Shown: piece by piece, positions 11,377 to 23,052 of the stretch
How positions within the stretch are numbered: the stretch's first letter is position 1
Layout: the number at the start of each line of letters is the position of its first letter
Assembly: GCA_037074765.1 (NCBI GenBank)
Contig: JBAMDO010000101.1
Coordinates: forward strand, 62,001-126,000
Direction of reading: 5' to 3'
Length of the DNA stretch: 64,000 bases
Source: Mansonella perstans
Lineage: Eukaryota; Nematoda; Chromadorea; Rhabditida; Onchocercidae
The notes under the pieces: generated by a model
Told to the model about the DNA's origin: nothing
What the model saw: only the letters and a program-made list of their open reading frames with translations
Database searches by the model: none
Made by a program: the position numbers and the translations under genes

Positions 11377-13980
11377 GATACTTTGATCGCATCGAATCTA
11401 CAGATAAATTACAACTGATATGTCAACGCTGTGACGACAATTCAGTGACACTGTGAGAGGAGATGATTTCATAAATTAGCACCTCATAAAAGAAAACAGA
11501 TGTTAAGCTTTAGAATATTAGCAATGAAAATGAATTCCTATAGTTGAAAGTAAATAATGGCTGTGATGAGATACAAGTGAGAACTTATAATAGTTATTGT
11601 TGCATAGTCTACTACTTATGTGATTGTTTTGTTTATATGTGATATGACATTTGACTGTGGGTTTCAATTTGATTTCAATTCAGTTTTGAAAATTAAAATT
11701 TAACAAATGAAGTTTTATTTAAAACGATAGCACAATATATGCATTAATCTGATGATGTGAAATGATGTGATTAAAAGATGAGAAACAAAAACTTATTTCG
11801 AAAGAGTTAAATGGTGAAGTCACTCGAATGTGAAAACCTCTGGATATTACTGGCAAAACCGGAAAGGATAGGAGAAGAAAAAGGAAAAGATCAGAGGACA
11901 GGACAATCTGTTAGCATTAAATGGTAATTGAGTTTGCTATATCCATTTGGGAGTGTTAATTGAAGCAAAATAAAGTGATGGAAAACGACAAAATTTTAAA
12001 AGATGCCTAATTTGATTAAAATTTCCCAATTTGATTAAATTATAAAAGAGAATGAAATTAGAGACTGTCTGAAGGAAACTCAATAAAAAACGCAATGAAA
12101 CTCTGTCAGACAACATTTTAAGTCTTCAAAATTTACCATTAACAGCCATATCGTCCATATTTTATTGATTTTAAATTACTAGTCATCAGATTGAAAACAA
12201 ATTATAAATAGTCCTAAGCTGATATTTTTTATCCTCCGTCTGAAGTTCGAATGATAACTCCCACAATTCTGATGAAGGAAACCATAAGCTAGAACTGACA
12301 GATTATTTCCGAATTTAATAAATTTAGCAATTAATTTTTAAATTTGAAAAAACCGAACAAGGAATTGAAAGAGTAGCAAATATGTTGAGGAGAAAGAGTA
12401 TCAATATCTCAGTAGTCATAACAAACCGCGAAAAATTAACAGTTAATTTTGAAAAAAAAAAAAAGCAATTTCGTTGCGCCATTTTGTTAGTTAGAATTTG
12501 ATAAATTATTTCAATGTCCTAACAGATGTCAAAAATAAGTGGAACAATGGGTGGCCAAAGGAACATCAAATATGCAATGGAAAAAAGCCTGAATCTGACA
12601 GCAATGTTAAGAACAAAAAATGAATGTTTGCTTTGTCTCAAGATAATGACGGAGAATCCACGATTACACGGATTTATGTCTAGCCAATCATTTTTGGCCA
12701 GCTTATTTTAAACTGCAATAATTGAATCTACGATTTACAGATTTATGTCTAGCCAATCATTCTTGGCCAGTTTATTTTTTGGCTATGATTTTAAACTGCA
12801 ATAATTTTACAAGCATATTGCAATGTCGCATATAGCATTTATCAATCATAAAGGGAATTCTGTCCATCTGAAGCATTTGCATAAAGTAAGTAATTCTTTT
12901 TTACAATCATTTCCATTCACACTTGTCACTAATGATAATGATAATGTCATTACTCAAGGGAAAAGAAATTGAAGTCAAAAAAGTAAATCATTGCAAAATT
13001 GAAAAGTAATTCGAAATTAGAAGTGTCATCGTTTGCACCTATTAGATGGCTAAGTATTTGGTCAAGTATCTGGCTACTTGATTGTCATTGATCCTGCAAA
13101 AAAACGATTTTATTTGCTTAATTTCCCTGTTCCCTATTTTTTTAACAAGTCCACTTAAACGAATATACCCGAGAATAAGTTTTCTGCAATCAAGACTAAA
13201 ATGAAAAATCGACACTAAAATGTTCCTTCGGGAACACTCGAAATTCTATGGAGAAGCCAATGACAAAGGATCCAAGATCACTTATCAACCAATGAACTAA
13301 TGACAAGTGATAAGCAAGGAGACTAAACTTAGTTTTAAAAAAAGATAAATAAACCAGAATAGTTAAATGAAATCTTCTAACTGCTAAAATATTGTTTTCA
13401 ATTCGAAAAATTATTAATGAATGATTGAATTCATAAGTAAGTTGTACTTGTCAATGAAACGATTACTTTGAACTCATTGCTAGGAGTAACATCTGGATAA
13501 AGCTGGATGCATCCATGTAAACAATATTGAGAGTCCTACTATCCAATGTATTTAATTCAGTTTAATTACCAAATTATTTACTGTAATTTAAACAATTTGT
13601 GCATTTAAAATCAAATTTAAAGCTTTATAAAACATTTATGGAAAAAAAAGTAGAAATTTATCAGAATAGAAATTTGAATAGCAAAAAATTATATTAATTG
13701 AATTTCAAGCTTTGTATTGTATTATTAAGCCGCTTATAAAAGAGACAAAAGATGATCATTTTCTGGTCACTGTTTCCTGTCTCTTCTGCAAAGCAATAAA
13801 TAGAAATGACTGAAGCTTTCTACCTTTTTAGTATATTTCGATAAAGATTGCAAATTTGCTTGCTCGATTTTTCTCCCAGAAGAGAAATGTCTTTTTTCTT
13901 TTACATTTGAAAAAACATTTGAAGGACGAAAGATTCATTCTTCAATATGTTTGAATCTTTTGAATTTTTTGGCATGAGAA
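11377..13980. other. intergenic, head of channel gene and beyond; no supported gene
   Basis: This includes the upstream region of the minus-strand channel gene. The sequence is AT-rich, with no exon I can support. A diverged tandem duplication at about 12654-12806 is listed separately. A 61-codon plus-strand frame at 12526-12711 overlaps that duplication and is not convincing. Confidence 0.45.
12654..12806. repeat. diverged tandem duplication, unit about 70-80 bases
   Basis: Two adjacent copies begin GAATC(C/T)ACGATT at 12654 and 12724. Both contain the shared block ATTTATGTCTAGCCAATCAT followed by T(T/C)TTGGCCAG and TTTAAACTGCAATAATT. The second copy is longer by a short insertion (TTTTGGCTATGA). 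The copies are close enough to suggest a fairly recent local duplication. Confidence 0.7.
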
Positions 13981-14000
13981 TTTCTAATTAAAATGAAAGA

Positions 14001-14252
14001 ATTTCACTTATCAAATTAATAAAAGTGAAATCAGTGATTGATTCGATTGAGTATGTCGAAATACAGGCCGATAGATTGCAAGTTTTGAAAGGAAAGAAGG
14101 AAAGCCTAATTGTAAGAAATGGTTCGCCTGAATGGAGACGCTCTTCGATTTCTGCGACAATGGATGACATTTTGAAAAAAGGGTTGAGAAAATGCATTCT
14201 CTCCATTTGCATTTTGCATTCAATGAAACTCAATACTTTTGATTGTAATTAA
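14001..14252 (+). CDS. possible exon, unrecognised (both strands open)
   Basis: The plus strand is open from about 14001 to the stop at 14252 and reads with coding-like composition in its middle (for example SIEYVEIQADR and EWRRSSISATMDDILKKG). The opposite strand is also open over 14233-13988, so direction is uncertain. I see no clear start codon, and the splice sites are weak (a possible acceptor CAG near 14034). No family recognised. This may be an internal exon of an undetected gene or a chance open frame. Confidence 0.2.
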   Translation: MSLIKLIKVKSVIDSIEYVEIQADRLQVLKGKKESLIVRNGSPEWRRSSISATMDDILKKGLRKCILSICILHSMKLNTFDCN

Positions 14253-15555
14253 AACATCTGATAGAAGGACATCATCTGATAGCAGTTGACATTTTCTTTT
14301 TTCTTTTCAGTTCATTTTATATACTCTTTTTTTTTCATTTGGTATGCTTACTGTTAGCAGGGAAATAACGTGTTCTTCTGATTGGTGAACTATCATTGAA
14401 AAAACTTCTTGTAATGCTTTAAATATATTCTGCACAATAGAATGGAAGAAACAGTTTGAAAATTTTGAAATTTTGAAATCAAATTTGAAAATTTTGAGAA
14501 TTAAAAATTATAAAATTTGACAAGAAAATGAACGATACGCAAACTGTTTGTTTTCTCAGTTATTCAATTAAGGTTCATTGTGATATGCTGAATGAAAATG
14601 ATGGAGAAGGTGCTGCCTTTAGTTATCCAAAACTTTAAAAACCAAAACTTCTGGATACTTATGATATACTTATCCAGAACTTTAAGAAGGTTTTCTGGAT
14701 ACTTATGCTTGTCTATATGGCTAAGATAATGTAATTTGAAGGAGGACTGTGAAAGCAATGAGATTTCCTTAACTATTGAAATGTTCACTCGCAAAGATTA
14801 ACTCAGCCCACTTCAAGCGTAAAATTTCACTTAAGAACACTTTTCGATCGCTCCAATTATCATCGGTAGGTTCAATAGCAGGTTAAAATAATTTTTAAAC
14901 TTGATAAGGATATAAATGAAGGAAAATAAATCATTTCTGGAATGCATAGTTTCTGAATTTATAATATTCAAAATAATTACAGTTAGATGAAGTTCAAATT
15001 TTCAAAAGTTAGTTTTAACAGACAAAATTTTGATCGTACTAAGCCATCATTGATTTTCTGAAGCCTAATTAAATTTTTTTTTCTGAGGCCTAATTAATTA
15101 TTTTCTGAGGCCTTAAAAAGGTAAAGAGAATTTTATAAGGAAGGTTTATCAAGCGAAGGACTCCTTAAAACTATAATGCATCCTTTAACGTTTTAAAAAA
15201 AGTTCGATAGAAGAAAAGTGGGCTTTCGAGCTACAAATGAGATTGGTAGAGAGAGAGAGAGAGAGTAATTTAAATTTGATGACTTAATATTTTATTAATT
15301 TGAATATTATAATGCGTCCTCCTACAGATTGTTTGGGTAAAGCGAATTGCTGAGCATTCTTGGCTTGAAGTTTTGTGGCTTTGTTTTACTGAATGTATTG
15401 TTGTTTTCAAATTATTCATTCCATTTAAATGGCCTAGCACTGATTTTCATTTTTATGATACAAAATGAGTTAATAGTTTGCTAATCTACTTTATGTATAA
15501 CAGTGAAGATACAGCAATATCGATGGTGAGACACAAGATACAACAACAACAATAT
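14253..15555. other. intergenic, no gene seen
   Basis: AT-rich sequence. Near 14640-14710 the phrase CTGGATACTTATG occurs twice within about 50 bases, and a GAGAGA run lies at about 15249-15266. Nothing resembling a supported exon was found. Confidence 0.4.
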
Positions 15556-15826
15556 CTATGGCGAAGTAACGCCGGAACTTAATAGATTTTTTGGGAGGGA
15601 GAACTCTTTCAAAGCTGCTCCACGGAACACTCCTTCAAATGATTTACAATTTCGAAAATATTCTGCTTGGGTAGATGCGTCCTTTAAATTACTGATTCCC
15701 AACATTTGAACTTTTTTCTTTGCTGCGTTCGAATAAGAAGAAAAACAAGGCATAGGAATTTCGGCGCTTATAGTACTATAATCCGAATAAATCTCTATCA
15801 CCGACAAAAAAATTAAACTGGAACTT
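15556..15826 (-). CDS. possible 3' exon of an unrecognised minus-strand gene
   Basis: On the minus strand an acceptor (CTTTAAAGTTCCAG) near 15820 precedes an open frame that ends at a TAG at 15558-15556, about 89 codons. It reads LIFLSVIEIYSDYS near the start and contains one central Cys before SSYSNAAKKKVQ, and a later ASTQAEYFRNCKSFEG. Codon use and hydrophilic composition look coding. The opposite strand is also open over 15530-15709, reading TPELNRFFGREN, so the strand is not certain. No family was recognised, and upstream exons were not found in a convincing form. Confidence 0.3.
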
Positions 15827-17562
15827 TAAAGAAAGTGAAAACAGCCACTGCAATCATGGAACATACTTCCAGTCATCGGTTGGAAATTATTACTTCAAAT
15901 AGATTGAAAACAGATCTGAGATACGTCATATTTGCACAAACTATTATTACACCAGACAAATTAATTACACTGGATAAATTAATTACTCCAGATGGATTAA
16001 TCTTCAAAGGAATATAAGTAAAACCAGCATTATATGACTTTTTAAATTGCTTTTTCGAATACTGAACAATGACCTCCTCTTGTAGGAGGGTTCAAAAAAA
16101 GTCACTGAAAAAAGTAACACAAAGAACAGCATCGGAACATAACAAAGTAAGGAGCAACGACATTTAACATCAACGAAGAAGGTAAAATATTATGCAATTC
16201 TGTTGCTACACCTGCAAAGATAATTAATGAGATACCTATGCCATTAGCACTAATTCTTTCTGCCAGCCAAATTCAAAGCATGGTTCCATCTAGGACGCTA
16301 AACAATCCTATAACTTGAAACATTATGTTGGACTAATTAACAACTAAAATACCATCTTTATTCATTCTTTCTAACGCAGTCAAATATGGTATTGATTGGA
16401 ATACGTATAATTGGAAGCCAAAGAGTTGGAAGAGCCAAAAAATTGGAAGAACCAAAGAATTGGAAGAACCAGCCAAAGAATTGGAATCGATTGGAATAAT
16501 ATTGAAAATTGCAAAGCACTGTAGTAATATAGCATATATAAGAATTCATCTTCCTTTTCACTAAGTGAAACTAACGTGAACAAAAATTATTCTGTCACTA
16601 TCAATGACAGCACAGAAGTATTGACAGGGATTCACCTTCGCACTTCAACTGAAACATTCATATCTGCAATAAGCACCATTAAGATCGCGATATATTATCA
16701 ATCATAACTCTTAATAAAACAACCAACAGTTAAATCAAATGACAAGTAATCTTAGCTCAAGACTAGCATTGATAGACAATTGCTTATTCTTACAATCTCA
16801 GGCGAACTCTTTTAAGTTAAACATTAGTTCTGGTTGCGTGAAATAACGTTACAGCAGGAAACTCAGTACCTGACAATGGCCCACTATGTGACACCTATGT
16901 CATTCTAATGTCCACTCAAGTTAAAATACTGTCAGTTCAGACTTTTTATACTATCTTTCATCTTTTTACTTTACAGTAAAACAAAGCCTATAAAAATTAA
17001 GAGTTCTAACTGCTGAAAAGGCTAAATTAACAGTACTTTGCAAAATCTATGAAATAGAGCTTTCTCTGACGTAGTTCCAGAAAAGGTCATGCTCCTGTTT
17101 TTCTTTATTGAATAACTTTGTCACACTGCTGAATTTCTTTTGAGAGTGCGATAAGAAGTGAGAGTAAACAGTATTCCTTGTTTTATACAATCTATTACTT
17201 TAATAAATAATATTCCTTGCTGACTTAGCTACCGATGAGCTCAAAAATATAAAATTTGGAATAATAAAGCGAAAATTTGAAGCTGAAGCAAAAAAAGCAA
17301 ATGTGGACGGCTGGAAGAAAATATAGATATATTATGAATGATTTTGTTTTACATGCTTTGTTCACTTCCTTTCTTTTTTCGATCCTTTTCAGTCTTGTGT
17401 TAGTCCACATGTTTTGGTCACTGAATGAGTTATTTCTTTTTTTTATTACCTGGCCATATTTTTGCCATTTCTTGCTTTTTTGTTATGCGGCAGATTAAAA
17501 TGGGGAACTTTGAGATTTTCTTCTTACTTAGGTTTATAATGAAATTTTTATTTTAGGTAAAA
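15827..17562. other. intergenic or undetected intronic sequence
   Basis: No supported gene. A plus-strand frame at 15835-16017 ends in a short internal repeat (TPDKLIT / LDKLIT / TPDGLI) and looks like decayed repeat sequence. A small tandem repeat lies at about 16419-16490 and is listed separately. Confidence 0.35.
16419..16490. repeat. short tandem repeat, unit about 17-21 bases
   Basis: Four or so imperfect copies of a unit like CCAAAGAATTGGAAGAA follow each other (GCCAAAGAGTTGGAAGAG, CCAAAAAATTGGAAGAA, CCAAAGAATTGGAAGAA, then CCAGCCAAAGAATTGG). It causes the repetitive Phe-Gln-Phe-Phe-Gly reading on the minus strand, which I take to be non-coding. Confidence 0.7.
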
Positions 17563-17934
17563 TTAATGTGAAATGCAGTTTCTCAATGAAATGAGCCAAT
17601 GAATGACTATACTATGACCATACTTTCCGGTTTTTCCTATAAAAGAATTAGATTCCAAGAGTAGTTCAGTGTTAGAGAAACATGCGACCCAGAAGAAAAG
17701 ACCAGAGCAATTATTTATACTAACTTCTGAAATAGTACGTATTGTTTGTGCAAGTACAGAAACCGGAATGGTGCTGGAGTTCGTTGGTTTCTGCCGCGGA
17801 TCTCTGAAATTTCTTTGAATATCAGCAACGAGTCTGCTTACTGTAAGTACATATCTCTGTGTTTGTTTATGTCGCAAGGTATATGTGTAACTTTTCTTAA
17901 ACAAATTTTTTCCACTTTTATCTTTTTCAATCAC
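17563..17934 (-). CDS. possible exon(s), unrecognised, minus strand
   Basis: This 123-codon open frame is long for this composition. Its middle part (VADIQRNFRDPRQKP, then TIPVSVLAQTIRTISE) looks coding-like, and an acceptor-like CAG lies inside it near 17840. The ends of the frame look like translated intron. There is no recognised domain, signal peptide or membrane segment. It could be one exon of the same gene as the 15.6 kb candidate, but no intervening exons were found to link them. Confidence 0.22.
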   Translation of the reverse strand: MIEKDKSGKNLFKKSYTYTLRHKQTQRYVLTVSRLVADIQRNFRDPRQKPTNSSTIPVSVLAQTIRTISEVSINNCSGLFFWVACFSNTELLLESNSFIGKTGKYGHSIVIHWLISLRNCISH

Positions 17935-19449
17935 AATTAGTTTATGTTTTAATAAAAGTAAAGTTCATGTTTAGAAACTTTGTCTTTGCCTTAATTTTTC
18001 CAGATTTTTCTCCTTTTTTTAATTTTGCAAATAGAAATTACATTAGCATCGTTAATGAAATTTCAAGACATGCCATTGTAAAGGAGCACTGAAAGTGCAT
18101 ATCAATGCAGTAAATTTGAAAGAAATGCACAAATGTACAGTGGAAGGATTTCATTAAAATGTAGCAGGTTTGCTCTTTCCATCATTGCAGTGTTGAGGTG
18201 GATCAGTGTTGTAAATGGATGGTATGGCTGGCTCTTCATAGTCTGCCAAATAGTGTCCAAATAGTGCCAAATAGTCTTCATAGCCTGCTAGTGTGATTCT
18301 AAATCTGCAGTGAATGAATTAAGAACAAAATTTCCAATTATGCTAAATTAATGATTGAAATGAATTGAATTAACCAGTAAATAAGGTATATGGGTGATAG
18401 TTTCGGAATGTGAACGATAGTGAGTCTTCGATATTGTATAAGAAGCTTCACTGGAATGCAGCTCGTACGTTGAAGTGGAGTTAGATTTGAAGGTTTGATG
18501 AATTAATGAAATTCGAAAAGTTGGTAAATAAGAAGTAGGAGGCATCGGATTATTTCAACAAACAAGAGAGATCATTCATCTATGAAACTGCGAAATCCTT
18601 GTCAACATTCTTTTCTTGTGTCGAAAACGATATTCAGCTAATCCTAATCCAGAGCTGTATACTTGTGTTAGATCTACTACACAGAGACAATTCGACTCAT
18701 TCAGTGGTGATAATTTGCCTGACAGTTCTGTTTGATGGTTCTGTTTCAAAAACGGTTTGTTTTTCAAGGATACACTTGTATGACAAGATGTCAATCATTG
18801 GTATTTCAATTTAGGACTGTTTTCAAATGCCTACCAGGATTATTCCCTCCCAAATCTCAAAGTAATCATAGAATCTCGGACAAGCCAGCTCACTTGTTTG
18901 ATCTTGTTCATAATTCATAACCCGCACTGTAAGTAATACTTATAGTAAACATAAAGTAAGTGGGCAATAGTCTTCGAGAGTGATTTGAAAGCTAAACCAT
19001 AGCTGAATGCCATTGTAAACGCTAGTCTTACACTAATAAAAATTATTATTCATTACATAGGATAAAAACACTAATTATCTTGCGATAATTACCAGTTAAT
19101 ATTGCGCCTAATCATAATTGTCATTAGGAAAATATATGAGTACGTAAAATCTTTTATGATATATTTGTACAGCTTCAGTAGAAAAAGACTATAAAGTGAT
19201 GGAAGAAAGGAGAAGAGACATTATTTTCCATAGATTATTTCATTTTCCATTCTTTTTCGAAATTTAATAATTAGCCATCCGAAACTATTCATTATGATTG
19301 AAATAATAAGCATTAATTTAGCTTGTTAGAACACTTTTTTAAATCTTTTGTTGATGCCAATTGAGAAATTTAGATCAGATCAGCTTACTTCCTCTTTTAC
19401 TTTGATCTACATGTGAAGTATTGAATGAGATCATATGACTGGATAAACT
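17935..19449. other. intergenic, no gene seen
   Basis: AT-rich sequence without supported exons. Near 18245-18295 the words AAATAGT and TCTTCATAG repeat a few times. The 5' exons of the gene whose last exons lie at 19450-21159 could be here, but I could not identify them. Confidence 0.35.
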
Positions 19450-21159
19450 TTGAATTTCATCTCAAATAAATGCAAATCTAAGATCGCAACAGAACCAATA
19501 GAACTTGACGCACTTTTTAAATTAAGATCGCCGATGCATTGTCGAACTATAATTCTCGATGATCTGTTTGGTACTTCGCGGATGGATGAGATAACTGAAC
19601 TTTGTAATGATATTTTCGTTGTCGCTTGTTCTTGGATTTCCGGGGAATCTCTAGGATGTTCCGTTGGCCATCGAATTGTTCAAAGGTTATGGGAAATGTT
19701 CGGATTTTTCCCATTTGTCGCTCTGTCGCTACCAACTCCACATATGAAGCTAGGAAAAATGTAAATTACTTATTTTTCATTTAAAAATGCATTGAAGTCC
19801 ATGTTTAGTAGATATCAAGTTACTGGATAACTCGATTTCCACTTTTGTCTCCATCTCAAAAATGTATCAGGATACTTTCTAGGCTGTTTTATCTAAGCGC
19901 GATTCAATTAATGATGGTACAAAATATGTTCGAATTGCTACGACGTTAATCACAGCTATTGTAAGTTTTCTTGTTACTGATAACTTGTTTATCATCGATG
20001 ATTCATTGATCTTAACCAGTCAATAAACTCAAGGCTTTGATATGATAGTTGACACCTTGAATTTCGTTCTGCAAGCCTTACCTATAAATTATCAGAACTA
20101 TAATTCGTTATTAAGTGATAGATAGAAATAACTGGATAGTTCTGGTAGTGAAAGTCGGCATCTTGATGCGAAGGATTTAAAGACAGAGTAAAACATTCAA
20201 AACTTTGTTGTTTTTCACGTAATTCACGTTTGGCTTACCTAAAGCAGTTCGTTTTATTATTTGATTATCGAAACTTAATGAATATTAGACTTTATTGTCC
20301 ATCATCAAATTTCAGTCCAATTTTTTTAACGAGTTCCATATCTTTTATTCGACCCACCTATTTTGCATTTGAACATTTTGGTGCGTACTTTATATTTTAG
20401 TGCTTATTATTGGTAAGATACAATCATTCCTAACTACAACATTTAATGATAATAGTTAGTTTAGCTGATTATTTAAATCGCTTTATTTTTTCTTCAATCA
20501 AGAAGAAAATGAAAATTGATAAAAAAAAGATTCTGTCGAAAAATTAATGAAAATTTGTAGTAGCAATCTATTTTTAAATCAGTAAAGTGTTTTTTTATAG
20601 TCATTTGATACTATTTTTGAGAAATAATATATTTCGAGATAATGCTTTCGAGAGATATGACTTCATCGATGACATTTCGAGTCTGCGTTAAATCATTTAG
20701 AATTCTTTGCTTTTTTTAAAGCGGACTAGTTGAGAACTTAAAGTTTAGTAGCCATTAGGAAAAAGGAAAATTAAATATGTATTAGTTACCATGTAAGTGT
20801 TATTGCATAGTTTTTTCTGGACTGCTGGCGACATTTTTAGTAATGTGAATTTAAAGTTCACAAAATATGAAAAAGAGTATAAGATAATGATTCAGTATGA
20901 TTTTTTGTAACACTAGAATATTTTAGATAGAGATTTGAGGCGAAAATCAAATATTAATATCAGATACTAACTTTCCGTTCACTTTCAGGTTGCTTTTCGA
21001 CTTGTCACTTCTGTGTATGACAGAAAAAACTATGAAAGTTTTGGTGATAGTTTAAAGTCGCATGCTTTTTCCTGGCCCCAACATTACAACATATTTTTAC
21101 CTCAAGACAAGTTAGATGTCAACGATGAAGATGATGAAATTTCAATGGATGGCATTTAA
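19450..21159 (+). CDS. unrecognised protein gene with acidic C-terminus
   Basis: Clean parts: exon 19883-19960 (acceptor TTTCTAG, donor GTAAGT, phase 0 both ends) and last exon 20989-21159 (acceptor CTTTCAG, stop TAA), with AATAAA at 21224-21229. A long upstream exon is open from about 19450 to 19760 and reads very protein-like: ILDDLFGTSRMDEITEL, then CSWISGESLGCSVGHRIVQR, then LSLPTPHMKLGK. An in-frame ATG at about 19532 could be the start, or the exon may begin at a hidden acceptor. The last exon contains TSVYDRKNYESFG, HAFSWPQHYNIFLPQ and an acidic tail (DVNDEDDEISMDG). The donor at 19761 leaves phase 2, whereas the next exon needs phase 0. A 10-base microexon at 19809-19818 would repair this, or another donor is used. 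I see no signal peptide or membrane helix; probably soluble. Family not recognised. Confidence 0.55.
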
Positions 21160-22128
21160 AAGAGATGAAATCAGATATTTTGGTTATTTGTTCTAGGCAA
21201 ACTATATTTTCTCTGTAAGTTGGAATAAATGTACTACAGAATCATGACCATTAAATTTATTGTGCATTTGTATTTATTATATAAATTTGTATTTATTGCA
21301 TTTTGAATACTAAATTTTTAAACGATGATTATAATTGCACTATACATTGGCTTTTTTTTAAACTTTGTCTCCTATTTTCCATCCTTACTGTAACATAAAA
21401 TTTCCAGTTCAGATTTTGTAAAATGTTCTCAGTTGTTCCATGCTACTCATCTTATAATTATGTCAGAATTAGAGGTTTCGGCGCGTAATTTCCAAAATTA
21501 CAATGTTTTTATGCGATTCTAATAAATCTCAAACCCGGTTTTAATTGGCCGACCAGATTTTTCACTTTGATTTGAAGATTGCTTACTTCTAAGACCGGTT
21601 TAAATTACAGATATATGAAAGGAAAGGAAGCGATTATGAAATACAAAGTTGTTGCGTACGGTTAAAATATTTTAATGCTGCAATTTCACTTCTCGTTCCA
21701 AACATTGTTTTCTTTTTGATAGAAACACTGAGATAAGCAACGAAAATAGCTGAGTAGTACAAGAAAACATTTTGTATAATTGTTTGTTTTGAATAATTTT
21801 GTTAAACATGTAAATAAAACATTAAATGCAGGAATAAAGCAAACTCAAAATGAAAAAGATATTGTGGGTTGAGGTTAATTTGTTGAGGTTGAGATTAATT
21901 GAGGTTGAGTTATTTTCGGCTATTTCTCAAAAGTTTCTAGTTTGCAGGTATTCTAATGAAGCCAAATGTTTGATTTCGGCCCGGAATTCATTGCCGGACT
22001 AAGTCACATACAATACAGATACGTTTTCTGCAATAAATGAGATATACATAAAGATCAAGAACCACGTTATTAATTGTTGTAATTACATGAATTCGAAGTG
22101 TAATTTTCATTTTGAATCCAGTGGAATA
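21160..22128. other. intergenic; 3' flank of the 19.4-21.2 kb gene
   Basis: AATAAA at 21224-21229 suits the upstream plus-strand gene. The remainder is AT-rich; GAGGTTGAG/GAGGTTAATT words repeat at about 21870-21910. No exon is supported. Confidence 0.45.
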
Positions 22129-23052
22129 TTATGAACAACGAATATTGAACATGGGATATTTATTATTCAAGGAAACATAAATTTCATTCATGGGAAGTTG
22201 AAAAAAAAACCAGTCCAGTAAAAATGCTCTACAAAAGCAGACATTAATCTGCACAAGCAGAACATTAACATTGGGACTCAGAGAATGAATCGGAATTAGT
22301 CGATGATGTTTATACGTGAAACACGTTCTATTTCTCTGTATCAAGTCATTGCAATTTGTGATAATATTATTGCCAGGCTCTTTGGCCACCTGAGGTGATT
22401 AATTTTTTCTTTAATCTACCAGCCTATTGGCTGTTTCTGAGGTAAAGTTGTAATGTATGAGATAGCAATGCTGGATTTAACATATTTAGTTCAAATATAT
22501 TTTACGGAATGGCAATGCATATCTTCGGAGTTGACAAGTACACTTCAACAGCAAATCATTTGCAACGAATTAGCTTCAGTAATTATTATAAAGTAATTAC
22601 TAAAGTATTTCTGCATAATAATTTATATGTAAATTACAGAAACTATTATACAGCTTCAGTGAGCAGCATAGATGTTGACAGTTGGTAATTTCGTATGACA
22701 ATTTTGCTCACTGTGTTTACATAATTTTATTATGTAAACATTTTAGTAATTATTTACGTTTACATATGTTTATTGTTTATGTTTACATAATCAACTGTGT
22801 TTACATAGTTTCATAATTCAAATTAAAAAAAAAAATCATATATTTGCACAACTTCCAACTTTGAAAACGAATTCAGCAATAATGTAGTCAAAGCTTTCTC
22901 TAAAAACTATTTTCTCTTTACTTTTTAGTTACTTGAACCAGTGTTATTGCTGCATCATGCCTTTCAGGCCCATGTCGTATAACATTCATTATTTCCACTC
23001 CGTTGACAAGACCTAGCCTGCATGTCTTTTCTTGATAAACTGCCTTATTCAT
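22129..23052 (-). CDS. unrecognised two-exon gene, minus strand
   Basis: Exon 1, 23052-22933, begins at an ATG and reads 40 codons (AVYQEKTCRLGLVNG, EIMNVIRHGPERHDAAITLVQ) to a GTAACT donor in phase 0. Exon 2 starts at 22389 after CACCTCAG, also phase 0, and reads VAKEPGNNIITNCND, RNRTCFTYKHHR, IPIHSLSPNVN. Phase and composition fit well across the junction. The frame stays open to a stop at 22131-22129, but its last part (hydrophobic, T-rich) may be intron, with a donor anywhere after about 22260. The RHGPERHD string only superficially recalls the RHG motif of phosphoglycerate-mutase-like enzymes, and I do not claim that family. More 5' exons may exist above 23052. Confidence 0.45.
22714..22804. 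promoter_or_regulatory. cluster of forkhead-type TGTTTAC motifs
   Basis: TGTTTAC or its complement GTAAACA occurs at 22714-22720, 22734-22740, 22780-22786 and 22798-22804, with the near match CGTTTACA at 22757-22764 and TGTTTAT at 22767 and 22774. The first two form a perfect 11-bp stem (22714-22724 with 22730-22740, 5-base loop). TGTTTAC/GTAAACA is the core bound by forkhead factors such as DAF-16/FOXO and PHA-4 (established). The cluster lies inside the intron of the 22-23 kb minus-strand gene. Regulatory function is inference; a repeat origin is equally possible. Confidence 0.35.

Noticed and set aside
22933..23052. Phosphoglycerate-mutase or acid-phosphatase domain, because of the RHG string
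   Set aside because: Only three residues match and the surrounding sequence lacks the other conserved elements.
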